Shown here one piece after another: positions 1-5,350 of a DNA stretch of 7,690 bases. Within the stretch, counting starts at the first letter, position 1, and the number at the start of each line of letters is the position of its first letter. The notes under the pieces were generated by a model. It did not search any database. It was not told where the DNA came from and worked only from the letters and a program-made list of their open reading frames with translations. Source of the DNA: CAZULF01 sp964621215 (GTDB taxonomy: Bacteria; Pseudomonadota; Gammaproteobacteria; UBA1113); contig CAZULF010000098.1 of assembly GCA_964621215.1 (NCBI GenBank), positions 1-7,690 of the forward strand, in the 5' to 3' direction. The translations under genes were made by a program, and so were the position numbers.

Positions 1-7
1 TTATAGC

Positions 8-23
8 CTTAGCCATCGCTAAG
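8..23. repeat. Short hairpin upstream of glnA
   Basis: CTTAGC-CATC-GCTAAG is a perfect 6-bp inverted repeat with a 4-nt loop, ending 31 nt before the glnA start codon. No T-run follows directly, so it is not a convincing intrinsic terminator. It could be an operator, a 5'-UTR hairpin, or the tail of an upstream gene; the window starts too close to tell. Confidence 0.4.
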
Positions 24-45
24 TTCGGATGATTTTAATGAATAT

Positions 46-49
46 GGAG
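46..49 (+). promoter_or_regulatory. glnA ribosome binding site
   Basis: GGAG lies 5 nt before the ATG at 55 and supports that start. No sigma-54 promoter (GG-N10-GC type) or NtrC-type site is visible in the 54 nt available, so the glnA promoter is probably outside the window. Confidence 0.7.
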
Positions 50-54
50 TTCTT

Positions 55-1455
55 ATGTCAGTAAAACATGTTTTAAATATGATTAGCGAGCATGATGTAC
101 AATTCGTGGATTTGCGATTTACCGATATGATTGGTAAAGAACATCATGTTAGTATTCCAGCTCATGTTGTTGACGAGAATTTTTTCAAATATGGCAAAAT
201 GATTGATGGTTCATCAATCAAAGGCTGCAAACCTATCAATGATTCCGATATGGACTTGATACCGGATCCTAGCACAGCGATGTTGGATCCCTTTATGGAA
301 CATTCAACCCTATTATTACGTTGTGATCTGTATGAGCCGGGAGCTAACCAACCTTATGCTCGCGATTGTCGCGCATTGGCCCGTCGAGCTGAACAGTATT
401 TACAATCAACTGGCATTGCGGATACCTGTTATTTTGGTCCTGAACCGGAATTTTTTATTTTTGATGATGTTCGTTGGGCTAATACCATGCAGCATGTCAT
501 GTATCAAATTGACTCAGATGAAGGCGCATGGAATTCGGGTAGAATGGATAATTTGGGCCATCGACCAGGAATCAAAGGCGGATATTTCCCAGTACCTCCG
601 GTGGATTCATCGCAAGATATTCGTTCAGCTATGTGTACTTATTTGGAAGCTATGGGGTTAGTAGTAGAAGCTCATCATCATGAAGTGGCTACTGCAAATC
701 AGAATGAAATCGCAACAAGATTTAATACCCTCACTAAGAAAGCCGATGAATTATTAATTTTAAAATATGTAGTACAAAATACAGCGCAAGCTTTTGGTAA
801 GACAGCAACGTTTATGCCTAAGCCTTTGGTTGGTGATAATGGAAGCGGTATGCATTGCCATCAGTCGCTTTCAAAAAATGGCGTGAATTTATTTACTGGC
901 GATGGATATGCTGGGTTATCGGATCTAGCCATTTATTATATCGGTGGTATTATCAAGCATGCTCGAGCAATTAATGCCTTTACTAATTCCACCACCAATA
1001 GTTATCGTCGTTTGGTCCCTGGATTTGAAGCACCGACGATGTTGAGTTATTCCGCTCGTAATCGCTCCGCAGCGATTCGAGTTCCGTATAGCTCAAATCC
1101 AAAAGGCCGTCGTATTGAAGTGCGCTTCCCCGATCCCATCTGTAATCCTTATTTTGCGTTTTCTGCAATGATGATGGCGGGTTTAGATGGAATACAAAAT
1201 AAAATTCATCCAGGTGAAGCATTAGAGTTAGATTTGTATGAGTTAAGCCAGGAAGAAGCACGCCATATTCCTACCGCATGTGCCAGCTTGCAGCAAGCGT
1301 TGGAAGAGCTTGATCGTAATCGTGAATTTTTGTTAAAGGGCGATGTGTTCAATAATGATTTGATCGATACCTATATCAAACTCAAACAAGAGGAAATCTC
1401 ACAAATCGGCGGGGCAACTCACCCATTAGAGTTTGCGCTATACTATAGCCTCTAG
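55..1455 (+). CDS. glnA: Type I glutamine synthetase (GlnA)
   Basis: Cytosolic glutamine synthetase makes glutamine from glutamate, ammonia and ATP and is the entry point of nitrogen assimilation; the family forms dodecamers. The 466-aa protein is near the usual 468-470 aa and is collinear with the enterobacterial enzyme. Visible motifs are the active-site aspartate loop DGSS (51-54), metal and substrate residues in GPEPEFF (128-134) and HHHEVATANQNE (207-218), the ATP-site segment GSGMHCH (263-269), the flap glutamate in GFEAP (323-327), NRSAAIR (336-342) and EVRFPDP (355-361). Tyr395 in LYEL matches the tyrosine adenylylated by GlnE in the GSI-beta class, so activity is probably controlled by adenylylation. 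Oddity: the family GWKGIN segment reads GCKPIN here (Cys58, Pro60). The start is ATG 55 with GGAG 5 nt upstream. A secreted DUF4124 protein follows 20 nt downstream. Confidence 0.98.
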   Translation: MSVKHVLNMISEHDVQFVDLRFTDMIGKEHHVSIPAHVVDENFFKYGKMIDGSSIKGCKPINDSDMDLIPDPSTAMLDPFMEHSTLLLRCDLYEPGANQPYARDCRALARRAEQYLQSTGIADTCYFGPEPEFFIFDDVRWANTMQHVMYQIDSDEGAWNSGRMDNLGHRPGIKGGYFPVPPVDSSQDIRSAMCTYLEAMGLVVEAHHHEVATANQNEIATRFNTLTKKADELLILKYVVQNTAQAFGKTATFMPKPLVGDNGSGMHCHQSLSKNGVNLFTGDGYAGLSDLAIYYIGGIIKHARAINAFTNSTTNSYRRLVPGFEAPTMLSYSARNRSAAIRVPYSSNPKGRRIEVRFPDPICNPYFAFSAMMMAGLDGIQNKIHPGEALELDLYELSQEEARHIPTACASLQQALEELDRNREFLLKGDVFNNDLIDTYIKLKQEEISQIGGATHPLEFALYYSL

Positions 1456-1460
1456 AGCCT

Positions 1461-1468
1461 AAGGAGAG
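1461..1468 (+). promoter_or_regulatory. Strong ribosome binding site of the DUF4124 gene
   Basis: AAGGAGAG lies in the 20-nt gap after glnA, 7 nt before the ATG at 1476. It fixes the start and suggests this gene is translated efficiently from a glnA read-through transcript. Confidence 0.8.
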
Positions 1469-1475
1469 ATAGAAA

Positions 1476-2111
1476 ATGACGGCGCATCGCATTTGGCAAG
1501 TAAGTATTCTATGCCTAAGTCTGTGTGTGGCCGTCTTAAGCTACGGCGAGACTATTTATAAGTCCGTTGACGCGCAAGGTAATGTCACTTACAGTGATAA
1601 ACCGTCATCGAATGCTCAGCCAGTGTCTTTAATGCCAATTTCAGTTACGGCATCACCAGCAGTCAGCGCCCCCGCAGACACTCCGGTTATCAAAAAGCCA
1701 GTGACGAGTATTTCCTACAAGACATTGGAGATTCAGCAGCCGCAAAACGATGCGACTATTTGGGATAATAATGGTAATTTTTCTGTTCAAGTAAACCTGG
1801 AGCCTGCTTTGGTTGCAGGTGATACGCTGCAGATTCTGCTGGATGGTAAAGTGGTTGCCAGCTCGAGTAACAGCACAAGCTTTAATATTACCGGTATAGA
1901 TCGCGGCACGCATATTGTGCAAGCACAAATTATTGATCCTGACCAAAAGGTAGTAAAGGTCAGTAATAGCATCACTATTTATCTGCATCGAACCATAGCA
2001 AAGAAGAAAAACCTTTGTACACCTGGCAACTGCCCATTACCCCCTAAGGTTGGTGGAAAAGGCAATCTTGCGGGCCAAACTCAGAAGATGGTTTTGCTAA
2101 AGCCTACGTAG
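1476..2111 (+). CDS. Secreted DUF4124-domain protein
   Basis: A 211-aa protein of unknown function, probably exported. Residues 1-24 form a signal peptide: a short basic N-terminus, the hydrophobic run ILCLSLCVAVL, and likely cleavage near SYG|ET. The -1 residue before Cys17 is Leu, so there is no proper lipobox. The mature N-terminus (ETIYKSVDAQGNVTYSDKPS, 25-44) is the typical DUF4124 pattern of a short strand, G-x-V-x-YSD-x-P. A Pro/Ala/Ser-rich linker follows (about 48-78), then a beta-rich segment (84-171) with LLDGKVV and RGTHIVQAQIID that looks like an Ig-like/fibronectin-like fold. The tail holds a spaced cysteine pair (Cys181, Cys186) that may form a disulfide in the periplasm. From memory, DUF4124 genes sit directly after glnA in several gammaproteobacteria, so the pair is probably ancestral. 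The 3' end overlaps hicB by 8 bp. Confidence 0.85.
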   Translation: MTAHRIWQVSILCLSLCVAVLSYGETIYKSVDAQGNVTYSDKPSSNAQPVSLMPISVTASPAVSAPADTPVIKKPVTSISYKTLEIQQPQNDATIWDNNGNFSVQVNLEPALVAGDTLQILLDGKVVASSSNSTSFNITGIDRGTHIVQAQIIDPDQKVVKVSNSITIYLHRTIAKKKNLCTPGNCPLPPKVGGKGNLAGQTQKMVLLKPT

Positions 2112-2451
2112 CATAGTGAGTAACAGAACTATAAAGCTTTTGTGCTACTAACGCATTGAGGCTAATGCCAGCTAGTGAGGCCTCAATGGCTAAATCACGA
2201 TGCACGCGTTTATCGATACGTACGTTAAATTGTCCACTGTATTGTTTTTTAGATGGAGCTACAGGAACGGCCTGGTTATGCTTACGATAACTTTCTTTAA
2301 CTCCATTCCAAGCATATTCTAATTCAGCTAATGCTTGCTCTGCGGAAGATGCGAATGCAGAAACGCTAGGCATTTCAACAAAATGTGCGATGTAGTCTCC
2401 TTCTTCATCTTCTGCAAGAAAAATAGAATAACCGTCAAATCGCTCGCTCAT
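2104..2451 (-). CDS. hicB: HicB-family antitoxin
   Basis: Antitoxin of a type II HicAB module: HicB binds and neutralises the HicA mRNA interferase and represses the operon. The 115-aa product has the HicB N-terminal partial RNase H-like fold (YSIFLAEDEEGDYIAHFVEM, 8-27, then an AEQALAELEYAW helix, 37-48). A C-terminal ribbon-helix-helix/Arc-like DNA-binding region follows (FNVRIDKRVHRDLAIEA, 75-91, then SLNALVAQKL). I chose the ATG at 2451 because GAGGAGG lies 9 nt upstream of it; an in-frame ATG at 2469 (121 aa) lies immediately upstream of that site and has none of its own that I can see. The start overlaps the end of hicA by 17 nt, so the two are probably translationally coupled. The 3' end overlaps the convergent DUF4124 gene; both stop codons lie in one palindrome. 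Confidence 0.93.
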   Translation of the reverse strand: MSERFDGYSIFLAEDEEGDYIAHFVEMPSVSAFASSAEQALAELEYAWNGVKESYRKHNQAVPVAPSKKQYSGQFNVRIDKRVHRDLAIEASLAGISLNALVAQKLYSSVTHYAT

Positions 2452-2701
2452 TTTTGTGTTCCTCCTCATATAAGGTAAGAAATTGCTTTACCTGGTACCC
2501 TTTAGCCATACCGTTTTTATTCTGGATTGTCAGACGCACGAAATTAATACTTTGCCACTCAGTGTTGTACCATATAGAGTGACTGCCTGTTTGATGATCT
2601 TCAACCCATCCAAATTGATTTAATAGCGTTTTAAATTCACGAAAGCTTAATCCTTGCGGATTGTTTTGCGCTTTTCGCAAAAGCTTTTCTCGTTTAGTCA
2701 T
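2435..2701 (-). CDS. hicA: HicA-family mRNA interferase toxin
   Basis: Toxin of the HicAB pair. HicA proteins are small double-stranded-RNA-binding-fold ribonucleases that cut mRNA and arrest translation when free of HicB. The 88-aa product has the family layout: an N-terminal basic helix, the LSFREFKTLLNQFGW helix region (18-32), the catalytic histidine in TGSHSIWY (His41), and a beta strand plus C-terminal helix, LTIQN then KGYQVKQFL (58-75). The usual HicA pattern at the active site is G-S-H, which is kept, so the toxin should be active. It is slightly longer than many HicA proteins because of the tail EEEHKNERAI, whose codons also carry the hicB ribosome binding site. Its own ribosome binding site is weak (AGG at 2715-2713, 11 nt from the ATG), in keeping with low toxin synthesis. 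It is the first gene of the operon. Confidence 0.94.
   Translation of the reverse strand: MTKREKLLRKAQNNPQGLSFREFKTLLNQFGWVEDHQTGSHSIWYNTEWQSINFVRLTIQNKNGMAKGYQVKQFLTLYEEEHKNERAI
2461..2467 (-). promoter_or_regulatory. hicB ribosome binding site inside hicA
   Basis: On the minus strand GAGGAGG lies 9 nt before the hicB ATG at 2451, embedded in the last codons of hicA. It is far stronger than the hicA site, so antitoxin should be made in excess over toxin from the same mRNA. It also decides the hicB start. Confidence 0.8.
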
Positions 2702-2718
2702 AGAGAAACATACCTAAT

Positions 2719-2738
2719 TGTAACTATATACGGTTACA
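2719..2738. promoter_or_regulatory. Probable HicB operator
   Basis: TGTAAC-N8-GTTACA is a perfect 6-bp inverted repeat spanning the predicted -10 element and part of the spacer of the hicAB promoter, 18 nt upstream of hicA. HicB ends in a dimeric ribbon-helix-helix, which normally binds such a symmetric site, so autorepression is likely. The assignment is by position and symmetry only. Confidence 0.6.
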
Positions 2739-2751
2739 CCGTTAATAGCAA
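2723..2751 (-). promoter_or_regulatory. Predicted sigma-70 promoter of hicAB
   Basis: On the minus strand TTGCTA (2751-2746) and TATAGT (2728-2723) are separated by 17 nt, matching 4/6 and 5/6 of the consensus -35 and -10. Transcription would begin near 2716, giving a leader of about 15 nt before hicA. The -10 element lies inside the inverted repeat at 2719-2738. Confidence 0.6.
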
Positions 2752-2803
2752 GACCTGTTAAAAAAACAGATAATAGCATTTAATTGCGTTAATGCATATT
2801 TAA

Positions 2804-2826
2804 TAAATTCAAAATTTTTGAATTTA
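2804..2826. repeat. 23-nt AT-rich palindrome
   Basis: TAAATTCAAAA, one central T, then TTTTGAATTTA: perfect 11-bp arms. It lies between the divergent hicA and desaturase genes, about 40 nt upstream of the predicted desaturase -35. Neither gene ends here, so it is not a terminator for these genes. A regulator site or a cruciform-forming element is more likely. The rest of the 224-nt gap (2702-2925) holds the two predicted promoters and AT-rich sequence without an ORF I would support. Confidence 0.7.
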
Positions 2827-2866
2827 AGATAGGGACAAGCAAGATCTTCAAGTATGGACTGATTCT

Positions 2867-2895
2867 TTGCTTAATTACGCTATTTTCTGTATGAT
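2867..2895 (+). promoter_or_regulatory. Predicted promoter of the desaturase gene
   Basis: TTGCTT (2867-2872) and TATGAT (2890-2895) are 17 nt apart; the -10 matches 5/6 and the -35 matches 3/6 of the sigma-70 consensus. A start near 2902 would leave a leader of about 24 nt containing the GAGGAG ribosome binding site. It may also serve prfB, whose start is 15 nt after the desaturase stop. Confidence 0.5.
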
Positions 2896-2911
2896 CGAGG
2901 TCAGGTTAATT

Positions 2912-2917
2912 GAGGAG
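2912..2917 (+). promoter_or_regulatory. Desaturase ribosome binding site
   Basis: GAGGAG lies 8 nt before the ATG at 2926. The in-frame GTG at 2917 overlaps this site and cannot use it, so the ATG is the better start. Confidence 0.8.
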
Positions 2918-2925
2918 TGAAAACA

Positions 2926-4107
2926 ATGCTATTTGGTCTATTAAATCTTTCTTTCTGGGGCTATGTGGTCGCAACGTTGGTCATGACCCATATCACTGTC
3001 ATAGCGGTAACACTCTATCTGCATCGCAGCCAAGCCCATCGGGCTATGGATTTGCACCCTATTGTGTCACATTTTTTCCGTTTCTGGTTGTGGTTAACGA
3101 CAGGCCAAGTCACCAAAGAATGGGTTTCTATTCACCGTAAACATCACGCAAAATGCGAAACAGTAGACGATCCCCACAGTCCGATAGTTTTAGGTATTAA
3201 GAAGGTATTCTGGGAAGGCGCAGAGTTATATCGCGCAGAATCGAAAAATCGAGAGACCATGCAACGCTACGGCCATGGTACGCCAGACGATTGGGTTGAA
3301 CGTAATATTTATGATAAACACAGCCGCTGGGGTATTTTTCTAATGTTTATTATTGATATCGTATTGTTTGGAATTCCGGGCATTACCGTGTGGGCGTTGC
3401 AAATGGTGTGGATCCCCATCTTTGCAGCCGGCGTTATTAATGGCATTGGGCACTATTGGGGTTACCGTAATTTTGAATGCCCCGATGCAGCACGAAATAT
3501 CGTGCCATGGAGTATTTTAACCGCGGGTGAAGAGCTGCATAATAACCATCACACCTTTGGTAGCTCAGCTAAATTTTCAGTGAAATGGTGGGAATTTGAT
3601 TTAGGCTGGATGTATATCAGTATTTTGAAAGTCTTTAGATTAGTAAAAATCCGTAAAACTATTCCTCAATTACAAATGGTACCTGATAAAATGAGCATTG
3701 ATGTTGAAACGTTAAAAGCCTTTATCAGTAATCGTTTCCAAATTCTCTCTCGCTATGCTCATGAAGTGATTGTGCCCGTGTGGGAACAGGAAAAAAATCA
3801 TATAGAAGCCGGTAAAAATAAATTAGTCGCACGTGCTAAAAAGTTATTAATTCGTGATAGTTCATTAGTGAATGCTGCAGGCAAGCGCGAGTTGGCTCAA
3901 TTATTAGATGAACGCACACAGTTACGTTTGGTTTACCAATATCGTTTAAATCTACAAGCTATTTGGGATCGCACCACGGCTAGCCAAAAAGAATTAGTCG
4001 AAGCATTACAAGAATGGTGCCGTCAAGCGGAAGAAACCGGTATTGAAGCTCTAAAATTGTTTGCCAATCGTTTACGTGGTTATACCGCGAGCCCTATGAA
4101 ATTATAA
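2926..4107 (+). CDS. Membrane fatty-acid (acyl-CoA delta-9 type) desaturase
   Basis: Di-iron membrane desaturase, probably introducing a double bond into saturated acyl chains for membrane-fluidity control. Residue numbers are from the ATG at 2926 (393 aa). The three histidine clusters of the stearoyl-CoA desaturase type are present: HRSQAH (33-38, HX4H), HRKHH (70-74, HX2HH) and HNNHH (205-209, HX2HH), with a further conserved-type histidine in NGIGH (172-176). Hydrophobic segments lie at about 2-31, 44-59, 137-154 and 155-172, the usual membrane topology. Residues from about 255 to 390 are a helical, charged extension absent from the catalytic core but typical, as I recall, of the roughly 390-aa bacterial members. 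Its end (AIWDR...LQEWCRQAEETGI...FANRLRGY) resembles the C-terminus of ISL3-type transposases. Exact substrate (acyl-CoA or phospholipid) cannot be read from the sequence. prfB starts 15 nt downstream. Confidence 0.93.
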   Translation: MLFGLLNLSFWGYVVATLVMTHITVIAVTLYLHRSQAHRAMDLHPIVSHFFRFWLWLTTGQVTKEWVSIHRKHHAKCETVDDPHSPIVLGIKKVFWEGAELYRAESKNRETMQRYGHGTPDDWVERNIYDKHSRWGIFLMFIIDIVLFGIPGITVWALQMVWIPIFAAGVINGIGHYWGYRNFECPDAARNIVPWSILTAGEELHNNHHTFGSSAKFSVKWWEFDLGWMYISILKVFRLVKIRKTIPQLQMVPDKMSIDVETLKAFISNRFQILSRYAHEVIVPVWEQEKNHIEAGKNKLVARAKKLLIRDSSLVNAAGKRELAQLLDERTQLRLVYQYRLNLQAIWDRTTASQKELVEALQEWCRQAEETGIEALKLFANRLRGYTASPMKL

Positions 4108-4122
4108 GATAACGGTAAATTT

Positions 4123-5236
4123 ATGTTAGAAATCAATCCAGTTATTCAGCACATAAAATCCATGCAAGCGCGCGTGGAAGTTCTTAGGGGGTATCTTTGA
4201 CTTTGATCGCAGAAAAGAGCGACTAGTTGAAGTAGAGCGCGAGCTGGAAGATCCTGAATTATGGAACCAACCAGAACGCGCCCAATTACTCGGTAAAGAA
4301 CGGGCTGAATTATCTGCTGTAGTTCATGGTCTTGAATCATTGATACAAGGTTTAGAAGACTGCTTTCAATTATTAGAAATCGCCAATGATGAACGTGATG
4401 CGGATAGCATCAATACCATCATGCAAGATTTGCAACACCATGAAAAGCATCTGCAACAATTGGAATTTCAACGCATGTTTAATGGCAAAATGGATGCCAA
4501 TAATGCGTATTTAGATATTCAAGCTGGCTCGGGTGGCACAGAGGCACAAGATTGGGCTGAAATGTTGTTGCGTATGTATTTGCGTTGGGGTGAGCGTCGA
4601 GGTTTCACTCCTGTGCTGATGGAAGTGTCTCCCGCCGATGTTGCAGGTATTCGTAGTGCAACCATTAAATTTACTGGTCCTTATGCTTATGGTTGGTTGC
4701 GCACCGAAACGGGCGTGCATCGCTTAGTGCGTAAATCACCGTTTGATGCCAATCATAAACGTCATACCTCTTTTGCTTCAGTTTTTGTAAGTCCAGAGAT
4801 AGATGACACGATTGAAATCGATATTAATCCAGCTGATTTGAAAGTGGATACCTATCGTGCCAGTGGTGCGGGTGGTCAGCACGTTAACCGCACTGAATCG
4901 GCCATTCGGATTACCCACGTTCCAACAGGGGTAGTGGTACAATGCCAGGCAGATCGATCGCAGCATCAAAATCGTGCTAATGCAATGGGGCAATTAAAAG
5001 CGAAATTATACGAGTTACAAATGCAAAAGCTCAATGCTGAAAAGCAAAAACTGGAAGAACAAAAATCAGATATCGGCTGGGGTAGTCAAATCCGTTCTTA
5101 TGTATTAGATCAATCACGAGTTAAAGATTTACGAACAGGTATAGAAACAGGTAACCCACAAGCAGTATTAGACGGCGAAATTGATGATTTTCTTGAGGCT
5201 AGTTTAAAGAGTGGATTAATCGACGAAATGAAATAA
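4123..5236 (+). CDS. prfB: Peptide chain release factor 2 (RF2), programmed +1 frameshift
   Basis: RF2 recognises UGA and UAA in the ribosomal A site and triggers peptide release. Translation begins at ATG 4123 (MLEINPV), reaches an in-frame TGA as codon 26 (4198-4200), then continues in the +1 frame from GAC at 4199 to the TAA at 5234-5236. The full product is 370 aa, against 365 in E. coli, so the gene is intact rather than broken; read without the shift it looks like a 25-codon fragment plus a headless 298-aa ORF. After joining, the stop-codon-reading tripeptide SPF falls at 205-207 and the catalytic GGQ at 250-252, the same numbers as in E. coli. Residue 246 is Ala, the usual bacterial state, unlike the Thr of E. 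coli K-12. RF2 level should be self-limiting: scarce RF2 slows termination at codon 26 and favours shifting. Its TAA is in frame with lysS across the intervening repeat. Confidence 0.97.
4183..4201 (+). promoter_or_regulatory. prfB recoding signal (+1 frameshift site)
   Basis: All elements of the classic RF2 site are present: a Shine-Dalgarno-like AGGGGG (4186-4191) that pairs with 16S rRNA in the translating ribosome, a 3-nt spacer TAT, the slippery CTT codon (4195-4197), and TGA followed by C (4198-4201), a weak termination context. tRNA-Leu slips from CTT to TTT, and the next codon read is GAC. The block CTTAGGGGGTATCTTTGAC matches the E. coli signal as I remember it. Confidence 0.97.
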
Positions 5237-5237
5237 C

Positions 5238-5321
5238 CCACGTCGTCCCGTGGCTTGTCCACGGGATCCAGAATGCATCGATACGGCATGGATCCCACGG
5301 ACAAGCCGTGGGACGACGTGG
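5238..5321. repeat. GC-rich inverted-repeat element between prfB and lysS
   Basis: Two 33-nt arms (5238-5270 and 5289-5321) are inverted copies matching at 29 of 33 positions, around an 18-nt centre. Each arm also folds on itself: CCCGTGG-CTTGT-CCACGGG at 5247-5265 and CCCACGG-ACAAG-CCGTGGG at 5294-5312, both perfect 7-bp stems. The composition is much richer in GC than the flanks. It resembles the dispersed palindromic repeats of Rickettsia-like and some Legionellales genomes, an identification from memory. It carries no transposase. No T-run follows either hairpin, so it is not an obvious terminator. It forms most of the 114-nt prfB-lysS spacer. Confidence 0.85.
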
Positions 5322-5350
5322 TGGGGTACAATATTTATGGAAACAAACCA

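Noticed and set aside
1..54. Sigma-54 promoter or NtrC site upstream of glnA
   Set aside because: Neither the GG-N10-GC pattern nor a TGCAC-type inverted repeat is visible in the short upstream sequence available.
323..661. 112-aa ORF inside glnA and other shadow ORFs (983-1261, 1653-1988, 4511-4720, 4778-4993, 5605-5787, 6724-6969)
   Set aside because: They lie in alternative frames of well-identified genes, show no recognisable domain and lack convincing ribosome binding sites.
1453..1475. Terminator between glnA and the DUF4124 gene
   Set aside because: The 20-nt gap has no stem with a T-run; it is mostly the ribosome binding site of the next gene.
2452..2469. Upstream ATG at 2469 for hicB
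   Set aside because: The strong GAGGAGG lies after this codon and serves the ATG at 2451; the extra residues are not family sequence.
2917..2925. GTG start for the desaturase
   Set aside because: It overlaps the GAGGAG ribosome binding site, which is well placed for the ATG at 2926.
4340..5236. Headless 298-aa RF2 or a prfB pseudogene
   Set aside because: The upstream part is present from ATG 4123 and is joined by the canonical programmed +1 frameshift; SPF and GGQ then fall at the expected residue numbers.
5238..5321. Intrinsic terminator or CRISPR repeat
   Set aside because: The hairpins have no following T-run on either strand, and there are only two inverted copies rather than regularly spaced direct repeats.
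5327..5332. TACAAT as a lysS -10 element
   Set aside because: No -35 or extended -10 lies at a suitable distance, and the start would fall at or past the mini-ORF ATG.
5255..5350. TTG start at 5255 giving a 536-aa LysS
   Set aside because: The extra 32 residues are the translated inverted repeat, no ribosome binding site precedes the TTG, and ATG 5351 gives the family length and N-terminus.
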